Positions 39,649-47,745 of a DNA stretch of 64,000 nucleotides are shown here, piece after piece; the first letter of the stretch is position 1; every line of letters begins with the position of its first letter. The position numbers were made by a program, and so were the translations under genes. Below the pieces are notes generated by a model. It ran no database searches. It was not told where the DNA came from and worked only from the letters and a program-made list of their open reading frames with translations. This stretch comes from Riemerella anatipestifer_E. GTDB taxonomy: Bacteria; Bacteroidota; Bacteroidia; Flavobacteriales; Weeksellaceae. The DNA is taken from contig NZ_LEKU01000008.1 in NCBI RefSeq assembly GCF_009932355.1, positions 1-64,000 of the forward strand, read 5' to 3'.

Positions 39649-40035
39649 ATGGCGAAACATAAGGTAACTTACGAGTTTGCAATGCATTGCTTATCAGAGA
39701 TTTTGTATGAATATCTAGCGACTGCGGAAGGTTTAGCGGAGTGGTTTGCTGATGAGGTAGAAGAGAGAGGAGATGATTTTTATTTCAGTTGGGGCGGTGG
39801 TCCTGCTGAAAAGGCGACGCTTATAAGATATAAGCCTGAAAGTTTTGTTCGTTTTAGATGGGAAGAAGATGAAGGTACTAAGAGTTTCTTCGAGATGTCT
39901 ATTGTGATAGATGAAATAACGGAAGACCTATCTCTTAACATTACGGACTTTTGCGAAAAAGGAGATGAGGAAGAAAACCGTCTTTATTGGGAAAACCTTG
40001 TAGAAAACCTAAAAATAAAACTAGGTGCAGCTTAG
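39649..40035 (+). CDS. START-like domain protein
   Basis: 128 residues from ATG 39649 (MAKHKVTYEFAMHCLSEIL), chosen because homologues start there; the upstream ATG at 39619 adds ten unrelated residues. One START-like lipid-binding fold: YLATAEGLAEWFADEVEERG near 28, FYFSWGGGPAEKATLIRY, FVRFRWEEDEGTKSFFEM. The family resembles AHSA1/START proteins but has no defined ligand. In flavobacteria this gene is usually just before a class IV aminotransferase homologue, as here (71-base gap). Confidence 0.87.
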   Translation: MAKHKVTYEFAMHCLSEILYEYLATAEGLAEWFADEVEERGDDFYFSWGGGPAEKATLIRYKPESFVRFRWEEDEGTKSFFEMSIVIDEITEDLSLNITDFCEKGDEEENRLYWENLVENLKIKLGAA

Positions 40036-40106
40036 TTTTTTGATACTTAACAAATTACAATGAGCGATTTTTATCGTTCATTTTTTCTTTATTAAAATAG
40101 AACAAC

Positions 40107-40922
40107 ATGTATTTAGATGGCAATTTACTTTCTCAGGAACAATCATTAGCCTATGCCAATAGAGCTTTTATGAACGGAGACGCTGTAAAAGTTTACTTTT
40201 TTTTCAAAAATAAAAAAGTGATTTTAGCAGAAGATGTTTATTTCTTTCTGATGTCTTCTATGAGAAAAATGAGAATGAACATTCCATTAAGTTTTACTTT
40301 AGAATTTTTCACAGACATTTTTTCTCAAGCTATCCAAAATCTCCCATTCGATAATGGTTATATTAAAGTGTTAGCATTTAGAAAGATAGAAGATACTTTT
40401 TCCGCTAAAACTCCTATTCATTTTGTCTACGAAGTGGTTAGAGAGGACAACTTGTTTCAAATAAAGAAAAATATAGAGCTAGATATTATTAAGGAAATAA
40501 GTGTTAATACACATGTTTTAAGTAATATACACACCCATTGTCCAGAAAATATCTATGCTGAAATTTACGCTCAGGAGAATGATTTGGACGATGTTATTCT
40601 ACTCAATCCTAATAAGCGTATTGCTAGAAGTATTTACGGCAATCTTTTGTTTTTAGAAGGCAACACAATTAAAATCCCTAAGCAAACGGAAGGAGCATAT
40701 ATTTCCCCATTGATGGAAAGCTTTATTACCTATGTTCATAAAAATCGTTTGGCAGAAATAGAACAAGTGGAAATGATTGCTTTTGAAAGCCAAAAAGCTG
40801 ATGAAATTTTAATGATTTCTGACGAAAAGGGTATTTTCTCAGTAAATAAAATCAGAAATAAAGAATTTACTAATTCTCGTTTCTCTGAAATGATAGAAAA
40901 ATGGAATTTGACTTTGGTTTAA
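40107..40922 (+). CDS. Class IV aminotransferase homologue lacking the catalytic lysine
   Basis: 271 residues with the PabC/IlvE fold: MYLDGNLLSQEQSLAYANR, AFMNGDAVKVYFF near 22, then YFFLMSSMRKMRMNIPLSF near 45. Where enzymes of this subfamily have LSSLKTTN with the PLP-binding Lys, this protein reads VLSNIHTHC near residue 139-147, so the Lys position is His. The following E..QGNLF motif is also changed (ARSIYGNLLF). An active transaminase or lyase is therefore unlikely; it may be a lineage pseudo-enzyme or have a new role. It pairs with the START-like gene. Confidence 0.8.
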   Translation: MYLDGNLLSQEQSLAYANRAFMNGDAVKVYFFFKNKKVILAEDVYFFLMSSMRKMRMNIPLSFTLEFFTDIFSQAIQNLPFDNGYIKVLAFRKIEDTFSAKTPIHFVYEVVREDNLFQIKKNIELDIIKEISVNTHVLSNIHTHCPENIYAEIYAQENDLDDVILLNPNKRIARSIYGNLLFLEGNTIKIPKQTEGAYISPLMESFITYVHKNRLAEIEQVEMIAFESQKADEILMISDEKGIFSVNKIRNKEFTNSRFSEMIEKWNLTLV

Positions 40923-40939
40923 ATCAAAGTCAAATTCCA
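40902..40939. terminator. Long hairpin at a convergent junction
   Basis: TGGAATTTGACTTTG, loop GTTTAAAT, CAAAGTCAAATTCCA: a perfect 15-base stem that includes the stop of the aminotransferase homologue. No T run, so termination is uncertain. Confidence 0.5.
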
Positions 40940-40954
40940 ATAATGTTGTTACAA

Positions 40955-41953
40955 TTACTTACCAGGATATTTCACTACAAGAGCTTGCAATATAGCCCAA
41001 GTTTCTGCATCTAATACACCATCACATTTCTCTGGACGAAAATGATATTGAAAAGCCTCGATAACCTGTTGAGAAGATTTATCCCAAGTTCCAGTAGGAG
41101 TAATGTCATACCCAAAACTTCTTAAAGTATTTTGCACTTTTGAAATAAAAGTAGAGTTGTTATAATTAAACTCTAAATCGCTTAAAGCAGTTTCATAAAA
41201 GTTTTGCTTGGTAGTTGCATCATACCACATTCCTAGATCATACTCATCATAGAGGCGTTTCCAAGGGAAAAATGGACCTGGGTCTTGCTTCCTAGTTGGA
41301 GCAATATCAGAGTGGGCTAAAATTTGAGTTGGAGGAATATTATAACGCTCTACAATATCTTTTGCTAAAGCGGCTACTTTCTTAAACTGATGTTCAGGAA
41401 ATGGATAAAATACTTTTTCTCCTGCTGTACCAACAGTATAACCTTTATTAACAATTTCTATCCCTATGGAATTATCATTCATTTCGGTGATATTTCTCCA
41501 AAAGCTAATACCTGCATGGTAGGCTCTTTTATTCTCATCAACAAGTTGCCAAATGTCATCGTCAGGTAAATCACTTACAAGATAGTGAGCACTCACACCT
41601 CTTTGGGTAAGCACTCGTACTGAGGTCTCATTATCAAGAGCTGTATAATGAAGAATAAGAAAACGCTGCCTAAAATTCTGAGCTACAGATGGAAAATTCT
41701 CATAATTTACCTTATATCCTTTAGGTTTAGCCGTAACTACAGAACCATAGCTGGTGGTATTATCGTTTTTTGTAATATCACTAATATTAGTTTTGTAATA
41801 GAAATCCCCTTTAGTAGATTGCTCCACTTTAGGTTTTTGAGGTGTACTTACTACTTTTGAATCTAATTTTGGTTGAGGTGCAACTATTTTTTGCTGAGTG
41901 CTACAAGAAGTCACCACAGCACCTAAACTTATAATAAACAAAATATTACGCAT
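40955..41953 (-). CDS. N-acetylmuramoyl-L-alanine amidase, lipoprotein
   Basis: 332 residues. Signal MRNILFIISLGAVVTSC with a lipobox and Cys at about residue 17. A Pro/Lys/Thr linker follows. The Amidase_2 domain spans about 80-235: FLILHYTALDNETSVRVLTQ (first zinc His), VSAHYLVSD near 123, NSIGIEIVNKGY near 155 (catalytic Glu), and ILAHSDIAPTRKQDPGPFFP (zinc His and the DPG loop) near 206. The C-terminal 60 residues (VQNTLRSFGYDITPTGTWD) form a peptidoglycan-binding domain. It trims peptidoglycan stem peptides, probably AmiD-like, at the outer membrane. Confidence 0.93.
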   Translation of the reverse strand: MRNILFIISLGAVVTSCSTQQKIVAPQPKLDSKVVSTPQKPKVEQSTKGDFYYKTNISDITKNDNTTSYGSVVTAKPKGYKVNYENFPSVAQNFRQRFLILHYTALDNETSVRVLTQRGVSAHYLVSDLPDDDIWQLVDENKRAYHAGISFWRNITEMNDNSIGIEIVNKGYTVGTAGEKVFYPFPEHQFKKVAALAKDIVERYNIPPTQILAHSDIAPTRKQDPGPFFPWKRLYDEYDLGMWYDATTKQNFYETALSDLEFNYNNSTFISKVQNTLRSFGYDITPTGTWDKSSQQVIEAFQYHFRPEKCDGVLDAETWAILQALVVKYPGK

Positions 41954-41982
41954 TATTCACTTTTATTTTTAAAATTGACTGC

Positions 41983-41990
41983 CAAAGATA
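41983..41990 (-). promoter_or_regulatory. -7 element (TATCTTTG) for the amidase gene
   Basis: Minus strand TATCTTTG, 29 bases before ATG 41953. Confidence 0.55.
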
Positions 41991-42023
41991 GTGATAAAAA
42001 TTTTAGATTTTTTTTGCATTTTA

Positions 42024-42055
42024 TTTGGAGGTTTCAAAAAAACGCTCTATATTTG
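42024..42055 (+). promoter_or_regulatory. Promoter of the Ser-Pro-Arg tRNA operon
   Basis: TTTG at 42024-42027 and TATATTTG at 42048-42055, 20 bases apart, a full -33/-7 pair. It precedes tRNA-Ser by 44 bases. Confidence 0.75.
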
Positions 42056-42099
42056 CACTCGCAATTACAGAACAGAAGTACTTAAAATAACAACGAAAA

Positions 42100-42184
42100 G
42101 GAGGGTTGCCGGAGTGGTTAACGGAGCAGTTTGCTAAACTGTCGACTCGCAAGGGTCGCATGGGTTCGAATCCCATACCCTCCG
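42100..42184 (+). tRNA. tRNA-Ser (GCT)
   Basis: Starts GGAGGGTTGCCGGAGTGG; anticodon loop TTGCTAA (GCT); long variable arm (CGACTCGCAAGGGTCG); T arm TGGG-TTCGAAT-CCCA; acceptor GGAGGGT pairs with ACCCTCC, discriminator G. First gene of a three-tRNA operon. Confidence 0.95.
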
Positions 42185-42203
42185 CAACTCAGAGAATAAT
42201 ATT

Positions 42204-42278
42204 CGGGGCGTAGCGTAGTCCGGTCATCGCGCCTGGTTTGGGACCAGGAGGTCGCAGGTTCGAATCCTGCCGCCCCGA
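42204..42278 (+). tRNA. tRNA-Pro (TGG)
   Basis: Starts CGGGGCGTAGCGTAGTCCGG; anticodon loop TTTGGGA (TGG); T arm GCAGG-TTCGAAT-CCTGC; acceptor CGGGGCG pairs with CGCCCCG, discriminator A. Nineteen bases after tRNA-Ser. Confidence 0.95.
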
Positions 42279-42316
42279 CAATGTTTTTCGGAATTTTTAC
42301 ACTAAAAATTCTAAAT

Positions 42317-42390
42317 GGGTGCGTAGCTCAGCTGGATAGAGCATCTGCCTTCTAAGCAGACGGTCCCAGGTTCGAATCCTGGCGCGCTCA
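42317..42390 (+). tRNA. tRNA-Arg (TCT)
   Basis: Starts GGGTGCGTAGCTCAGCTGG; anticodon loop CTTCTAA (TCT); T arm CCAGG-TTCGAAT-CCTGG; acceptor GGGTGCG pairs with CGCGCTC with two G-T pairs, discriminator A. Confidence 0.94.
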
Positions 42391-42393
42391 CAG

Positions 42394-42422
42394 AAACCTC
42401 ACTTTTTCAAGTGAGGTTTTTT
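42394..42422 (+). terminator. Terminator of the tRNA operon
   Basis: AAACCTCACTT, loop TTTC, AAGTGAGGTTT then Ts. Confidence 0.85.
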
Positions 42423-42514
42423 GTTTTTATTACTTATACAGTTTCCCTACAAAAAAAGATGACACTATACATAATAGCGCCATCTTACATATAAAATTAT
42501 AACCTATACAAACT

Positions 42515-43261
42515 TTAGAATCTATACCCTATTGATATTCCTCCTCTAACACCCGCCCAAGGTCCATTTACTTTAACATCAGCCCCATTAGCATTGGTAG
42601 TTACACTATAATCAACTAAAGGTACATCTAAGCCACTCAACTCTTTCTTTAATTCTGCTTGCTCTTGCTCATTTAGCGTTCTATTAGTAAACCCTTGTAA
42701 ATCTCCTCTAGAAGCTCCATAGTGAGCTCCAATAATCCACCAATCTAGCACCCAATCTTTCTTTTTACCTAAGAACCACTGAGTTCCTAACATCAATCCA
42801 GCAGAATGAGCATTCATCTTCCCCTGAACATTTACAGGTATGTTTTGATTATTTTGATCTTCGATATTTACTGTAATATTACTTACATTAACATTGGTGT
42901 ATCTATAATATGGTGCTAAGTAAAACCCTTTGCCATAACCTTTACCTAGATAAAATCTACCTTCTAAAGTAAACGCCGTAGTAGACATTTTAGCATCATT
43001 TATAGATTCATCTAGATTAAATTGTCTAGCGTAAGGCACACTTCCTTTTGGCACAAGATTAAGACCTCCAGTAACCGAAAACCACTTATTTATAGGACGC
43101 TCATAAGTAATATTAAAATTTCTAAACAATAAGCCCGTAACATTGGTTTTCAAAATATTCATTTTTTCTATGGTAGGAGTCTCCTCCGTTTTAACCATAT
43201 TTCCTTGTGAAAACATAACCGAACTCGCCACCAAAGTGGATAACATAAATAGTTTTTTCAT
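42515..43261 (-). CDS. Outer membrane beta-barrel protein
   Basis: 248 residues. Signal peptide MKKLFMLSTLVASSVMFSQ. The mature part alternates hydrophobic and polar residues in strands of 9-11, for example ITYERPINKWFSVTGGLNLV, FTLEGRFYLGKGYGKGFYLA, and ends GVRGGISIGYRF with the terminal Phe typical of outer-membrane barrels. About eight to ten strands are expected. The function is unknown; the DUF3575-like or porin-like families are candidates. It is monocistronic, with a 35-base gap to the epimerase gene on the same strand. Confidence 0.82.
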   Translation of the reverse strand: MKKLFMLSTLVASSVMFSQGNMVKTEETPTIEKMNILKTNVTGLLFRNFNITYERPINKWFSVTGGLNLVPKGSVPYARQFNLDESINDAKMSTTAFTLEGRFYLGKGYGKGFYLAPYYRYTNVNVSNITVNIEDQNNQNIPVNVQGKMNAHSAGLMLGTQWFLGKKKDWVLDWWIIGAHYGASRGDLQGFTNRTLNEQEQAELKKELSGLDVPLVDYSVTTNANGADVKVNGPWAGVRGGISIGYRF

Positions 43262-43296
43262 AGTTATATAATAATTAAATTTATCACAATATAGTT

Positions 43297-44307
43297 TTAT
43301 TTCCTACTCTTAACCCAATTTTTTAGATGAAAATCTATACTATCCTCAACAGAAATAAATTCATATTGAAGAAGATTTTTTATCTTTTCGTTAGAAATAA
43401 GCGTTTTTGAGTTTAAGGCATCAGTATTAGCTTTATTAAACAATTTCAATACTGGCAAAGCCCACCCTATGATTTTGGATAGAAAACACCCTAAACGCCA
43501 TAAATAAGATGGGAATATTTTAGATGAAGACAACCCTAACTTTTTACGAACTAAATTAGCGACTTCAATGTAAGTTTTATTCTCGGAAATAAGTATAAAT
43601 CTCTGCCCTGACGATTTAGTTTTTTCAGCAAGAAGTTTTATGGCAATATCAGCAACATCTCTCACATCTACATAGCCTGTATTCCCTTCAAAACTAAAAG
43701 GTAATTTTTTAATATTATCAAATAAAACGCCACTACTCTGCTCCCAATTTCCAGAACCTATGATAACTCCTGGATTTATCACCACCACATTCATTCCTTC
43801 CGCAGAAGAACGCCAAACTTCCATCTCCGAAAAATGCTTAGAAATAGCATAGCTAGAATGAGCCAATTTAGGATTAAAATTAGACTCTTCATCAATGGCT
43901 TCAAACTCATTGGCAGCGTCTAGAACAGCAATGGAACTCACATATAAAAATTGCTCTACATTTTTCTCTTCAGCAATGTAAAGAAGATTTTTAGTCCCCT
44001 GTATATTAGTCTTATACATAGACTTTTTATCCCTAGGATGAAAACTTACCTTTGCCGCGGTATGATAGACTTGCTTAACACCGTCTAAAGCCACTCTTAA
44101 AGAATCTAAATCCTCAAAATCTACCTCTACCCATTCTATTTTTTGATAATAATAATCTGCTTTATCCGTATAAAAAGAAAAAATATCTTTCAGTTTTTCT
44201 ACTTGAGAACCACAACGCTTGGTAGCACGAACCTCTTGCCCTTGCTGAAGAAGTTTTAGAACAATAAGACTTCCCAAAATCCCTGTAGCTCCTGTAACTA
44301 GTACCAT
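43297..44307 (-). CDS. NAD(P)-dependent epimerase/dehydratase (extended SDR)
   Basis: 336 residues. Rossmann motif VLVTGATGILGSLIVLKLLQ at 2-21; TAAKVSFHP near 87; catalytic YVSSIAVLD (Ser) and SSYAISKHFSEMEVW (YxxxK) near 122-160. NPGVIIGSGNWEQ near 178 is the usual post-active-site loop. It resembles dihydroflavonol-reductase-like SDRs of Bacteroidetes; the substrate is unknown. It is co-oriented with the hydrolase and pdxJ (gaps 14 and -7 bases), so the three form an operon with pdxJ first. Confidence 0.88.
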   Translation of the reverse strand: MVLVTGATGILGSLIVLKLLQQGQEVRATKRCGSQVEKLKDIFSFYTDKADYYYQKIEWVEVDFEDLDSLRVALDGVKQVYHTAAKVSFHPRDKKSMYKTNIQGTKNLLYIAEEKNVEQFLYVSSIAVLDAANEFEAIDEESNFNPKLAHSSYAISKHFSEMEVWRSSAEGMNVVVINPGVIIGSGNWEQSSGVLFDNIKKLPFSFEGNTGYVDVRDVADIAIKLLAEKTKSSGQRFILISENKTYIEVANLVRKKLGLSSSKIFPSYLWRLGCFLSKIIGWALPVLKLFNKANTDALNSKTLISNEKIKNLLQYEFISVEDSIDFHLKNWVKSRK

Positions 44308-44321
44308 AATTTCTATCTATA

Positions 44322-45107
44322 TTAAACTAAAAACTCCTTAACCGCAACAGCAAAATCTTTAGGGTTTTCAGCTTGTACCCAATGTCCTGCATTAGAAATT
44401 TTAATAATTTTAGCCTTTGGAAATTGTTGTTTTATCAAGAATTCATCTTGAGGCAAAATATAATTAGACAAAGCCCCTCCAATGAAAAGCGTTTCTCCCT
44501 CAAATACACCAAATTTAATAGCATTCCCCACAAAATCACCATATTTTTCTGCTAAAGTAGCCAAATTAAATCTCCAATTAAGTTTCTTAGTTTCCGTCCA
44601 ATAAAGGTTTTTAGCCAAGAACTGTATTACTGGTTTTTCTTTGATGTATTGAGCCAAATGTTCCTCCATCTCTTGGCGTGTACTCACGGTATCAAAATCC
44701 ACCGTTTGTAATGCCTTAATAATCCCTTGATGATGTGGTGGATAAGATTTAGGAGCTATATCCACAACAATAAGTTGCTCCACTTTTTCGGGATATTTTA
44801 CTGCAAACTGCATCACTGCTTTTCCTCCGAGAGAATGCCCTAAGAGATTTACTTTCTGCAAATTATGAGCAGACATATAATTAAGAATATCCTCTGCCAA
44901 ATCATCATGAGACATATTTTCGGAATGAAAACTCTTGCCATGATTTCTTAAATCTATCAAATGTGTGGGCATTACTTCACCAAAATCTCTCCCAAAGCCA
45001 CCCCAATTATCTAACATTCCGAATAAACCATGAAATACTAAAAGAGGGGTTACTGACAACTCTCCACCATATATTTTAGAATGTAATATTTCTGTTTGAT
45101 TTACCAT
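44322..45107 (-). CDS. Alpha/beta hydrolase
   Basis: 261 residues. HGLFGMLDNWGGFGRDF near 26 carries the oxyanion-hole HG motif; GHSLGGKAVMQFA near 92 holds the nucleophile Ser; VVDIAPKSYPPHH near 119; and ISNAGHWVQAENP near 238 holds the catalytic His. It resembles YbfF/esterase-type thioesterases or esterases of primary metabolism. Its start overlaps the 3' end of pdxJ by seven bases, so it is translationally coupled to it. Confidence 0.88.
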   Translation of the reverse strand: MVNQTEILHSKIYGGELSVTPLLVFHGLFGMLDNWGGFGRDFGEVMPTHLIDLRNHGKSFHSENMSHDDLAEDILNYMSAHNLQKVNLLGHSLGGKAVMQFAVKYPEKVEQLIVVDIAPKSYPPHHQGIIKALQTVDFDTVSTRQEMEEHLAQYIKEKPVIQFLAKNLYWTETKKLNWRFNLATLAEKYGDFVGNAIKFGVFEGETLFIGGALSNYILPQDEFLIKQQFPKAKIIKISNAGHWVQAENPKDFAVAVKEFLV

Positions 45108-45820
45108 TTTGCTAATCTTTTAAGGTAACTTTGAATTGTATTTTCTAGTCCTAAATAAAGAGCTTCTGAGATAAGGGCATGTCCAATGGAAACTTCTAAC
45201 AAGTTAGGTATTTCATCTGAAAAATACTTTAAGTTTTCTAAACTTAAATCATGCCCCGCATTGATTCCCAAACCGTTATTTATCGCTTCTTCTGCTGTTT
45301 TGATATAAGGCAATATGGCTTGTTCTCTATTTTTAGTATAACCTTTAGCATAAGCCTCCGTGTAGAGTTCTATCCTGTCCGTGCCTGTCTCCGCTGCATA
45401 TTTTACCATCTCTGGATTAGGGTCTAAAAAGATAGAAGTTCTTATCCCTTCTGCTTTAAATTCGGCTATAACATTTTTTAGAAAATCTAAATGCATTTTA
45501 CAATCCCACCCTGCGTTAGAGGTAATGGCATCGTCTGCATCTGGCACCAATGTTACCTGCTCTGGCTTTACCTCCAACACCATATCTATAAACGGACGAT
45601 GAGGATTCCCTTCAATATTAAACTCGGTGGTTACCAATGGTTTTAAATCGTACACATCTTTTCTTGTGATATGCCTTTCATCTGGTCTTGGGTGTATGGT
45701 AATCCCTTGTGCTCCAAATTTTTGAGCATCTATAGCCACCTGAGTTACACTCGGCACATCGCCGCCCCTAGCATTTCTCAGAGTAGCTATTTTATTTATA
45801 TTTACGCTTAGTTTTGTCAT
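45101..45820 (-). CDS. pdxJ: Pyridoxine 5'-phosphate synthase PdxJ
   Basis: 239 residues. LSVNINKIATLRNARGG at 4-20 gives the phosphate/Asn motif; ITIHPRPDERHIT near 41 has the catalytic HxRxDxRH; EFNIEGNPHRPF near 70; LVPDADDAITSN; RIELYTEAYAKGY near 152; and GINAGHDLSLENLKYF near 187 with the second catalytic His. It condenses 3-amino-1-hydroxyacetone phosphate with deoxyxylulose phosphate to make pyridoxine phosphate. First gene of the pdxJ-hydrolase-epimerase operon. Confidence 0.95.
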   Translation of the reverse strand: MTKLSVNINKIATLRNARGGDVPSVTQVAIDAQKFGAQGITIHPRPDERHITRKDVYDLKPLVTTEFNIEGNPHRPFIDMVLEVKPEQVTLVPDADDAITSNAGWDCKMHLDFLKNVIAEFKAEGIRTSIFLDPNPEMVKYAAETGTDRIELYTEAYAKGYTKNREQAILPYIKTAEEAINNGLGINAGHDLSLENLKYFSDEIPNLLEVSIGHALISEALYLGLENTIQSYLKRLAKW

Positions 45821-45845
45821 TATTTTATATTATTGACATTTAACA

Positions 45846-47108
45846 TTATACTTTGATACTGACTTGCATTACCTCCAAATCAAATACCTGTGCCGCTACG
45901 AGAAGATGGTCAAAAATATCTGCTTGTATCTGCTCATAATTTTCCCACTTAGAGTTGTTGGTAAAACAATAAATTTCCAAAGGAAGTCCTTGGGCTGTAA
46001 TTTCTAACTGTCTTACCATCAGCGGACTTTCTTGTTCTATATTATCATTATTTTTTAAATAATTAAGAGCATACACTCTAAATGTACCAATATTGGTAAG
46101 CTGTGGACCATTGATAATTTCAGAAGAGTTAGCAATTCTCTTTTTTGCTTCTGAAATTTTAGCATTTTTTTCTTCTAAATAGTCTTTAACTAGGTTAATT
46201 TTAGACAGCTTCGCCATCATTTCATCATCTATAAACTTGAATGATTTAATATTGAAAATAATAGCTTTTTTTATTCTCCTAGTATTGGTTTCAGACATTA
46301 TCTGAAGATTCTTAATCTCTGTAGAAAGCAGGTCGTAAGTAGGTATAGTAGATACTGTTTTATCAAAATTCTGAATCTTTGTCGTCAATAGGTTAATGTC
46401 TTCTATTGTACCTTCAATGTTATACTTCGGGATTCCTATCCAATCACCTACTTTTAGATTTCTAGAGGTAGACACATGAATACCCGTAACAAAACCCAAA
46501 ATAGTATCTCTAAAGACAAGAAGTATCACCGCCGTCATTGCCCCTAAACTACCTAAAATAGTAGACGCTTTGATATGAAATAGTACCGAAACTCCTACAA
46601 AAATAAATATAATATAACCTAATATTTTGAGGGATTGTGTAACGGCTCTAATACCTGTAATTCGATAAAAATCTCCTTTAAAAACATAGTATTTTTCGGT
46701 GGTTTTAAGCAACCTAAAATACAGTATAGCAAACGCTAGTACAAACATTAACGAAAAGAATGTTTCTAAAATACTATGACTTTTAGGGTGTCTATAGAAA
46801 ATAGAATAAATCATTTCCTGAGTAATTCTAATAGCAAAAAAATGAGCCACCGAATTTAAAATTTTACTCTCATAAAAAGCTCTAAGAATTGGTTTTTGTG
46901 TATACTTTCTAAAAACTAAAAATAAAGCGTTAAATGAAATTTTAAATAAAAAATCCAAGGCAACCAATATCACTAAAAGTAAGAATAGTTTTGCCGCTAT
47001 TTGACACAACAAAATAATTCCATCAGGCATCTCTGCCTTTATCCAAAAATGAATTTGATCACTTATTTTTTGTAAAAAATCTTTGGTATCTTTTATCTCC
47101 TCATTCAT
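45846..47108 (-). CDS. Small-conductance mechanosensitive channel (MscS family)
   Basis: About 421 residues from ATG 47108 (MNEEIKDTKDFLQKIS), which lies just downstream of a TATTTTTG element; the longer frame from 47168 would start upstream of it. Four or five hydrophobic helices; the pore helix and beta-domain entry read GAMTAVILLVFRDTILGFVTG near residue 185-205, then VGDWIGIPKYNIEGTIEDIN near 215. The C-terminal alpha/beta domain is larger than in E. coli MscS. It releases solutes on hypo-osmotic shock. Confidence 0.9.
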   Translation of the reverse strand: MNEEIKDTKDFLQKISDQIHFWIKAEMPDGIILLCQIAAKLFLLLVILVALDFLFKISFNALFLVFRKYTQKPILRAFYESKILNSVAHFFAIRITQEMIYSIFYRHPKSHSILETFFSLMFVLAFAILYFRLLKTTEKYYVFKGDFYRITGIRAVTQSLKILGYIIFIFVGVSVLFHIKASTILGSLGAMTAVILLVFRDTILGFVTGIHVSTSRNLKVGDWIGIPKYNIEGTIEDINLLTTKIQNFDKTVSTIPTYDLLSTEIKNLQIMSETNTRRIKKAIIFNIKSFKFIDDEMMAKLSKINLVKDYLEEKNAKISEAKKRIANSSEIINGPQLTNIGTFRVYALNYLKNNDNIEQESPLMVRQLEITAQGLPLEIYCFTNNSKWENYEQIQADIFDHLLVAAQVFDLEVMQVSIKV

Positions 47109-47113
47109 ATTGG

Positions 47114-47121
47114 CAAAAATA
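47114..47121 (-). promoter_or_regulatory. -7 element (TATTTTTG) for the MscS gene, five bases before its ATG
   Basis: Minus strand TATTTTTG ends five bases before ATG 47108. It favours this start over the upstream one and predicts a near-leaderless mRNA. Confidence 0.6.
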
Positions 47122-47181
47122 AGAAAATAGGTTTGTTTAGATGGTACTAAATATGTACTTTTAACCAAATTTTATAGTATT

Positions 47182-47679
47182 ATGACAACTCAAGATTGGG
47201 TAACTATTATTAGTATCATTATGGTTATCATTGGTATACTAGGAACTATACTTCCTGTATTACCTGGTATTTTACTAAGTTTTGCAGGAGTGCTGCTCTA
47301 CAAATTTGGTACTGATGCCAATCTATCCATGGTATATATTTGGACTTTTGGACTTCTATCTTTAGCCTCTTTAGTTCTAAATTACCTTATTCCTGCAAAG
47401 CTAAACAAACGCTATGGAGGTACTAAATGGGGCAGCATTGGCTCTATTGTAGGAACTTTAGTAGGATTTTTTCTACCAATTCCTTTTGGATTTTTAATAG
47501 GTATGTTTCTAGGAGTTTTTATTGGCGAAATGTTACACGATAGCAAAAATTACCTCAAAGCCTACAATTCTACCAAAGGGGCTTTTATAGGGTTTCTTGC
47601 GAGTAGTTTATTTAATTTCTCGCTTGGGGTAGCTATGCTATTTGTAGTGCTGTGGGATTATTTTAAAAATTTAATGTAA
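47182..47679 (+). CDS. DUF456 membrane protein
   Basis: 165 residues, four to five hydrophobic helices. VTIISIIMVIIGILGTILPV near residue 7 and LPGILLSFAGVLLYKFGT near 28 are the DUF456 opening; LNYLIPAKLNKRYGGTKWGS near 70 is the conserved cytoplasmic loop; the Gly-rich helices GFLIGMFLGVFIGEMLHD follow. An inner-membrane protein of unknown function. It is divergent from the MscS gene and converges with the M3 peptidase gene. Confidence 0.88.
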   Translation: MTTQDWVTIISIIMVIIGILGTILPVLPGILLSFAGVLLYKFGTDANLSMVYIWTFGLLSLASLVLNYLIPAKLNKRYGGTKWGSIGSIVGTLVGFFLPIPFGFLIGMFLGVFIGEMLHDSKNYLKAYNSTKGAFIGFLASSLFNFSLGVAMLFVVLWDYFKNLM

Positions 47680-47681
47680 AA

Positions 47682-47722
47682 GCCTTTTAAATTTCCAATA
47701 AGAAACTCAAAAGGCTATTTTA
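47682..47722. terminator. Hairpin between convergent genes
   Basis: AAGCCTTTT and AAAAGGCT flank a 22-base loop, with T- and A-rich edges. A weak terminator candidate for either strand. Confidence 0.4.
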
Positions 47723-47745
47723 CAATACATTAAACTTTAGCCTCT

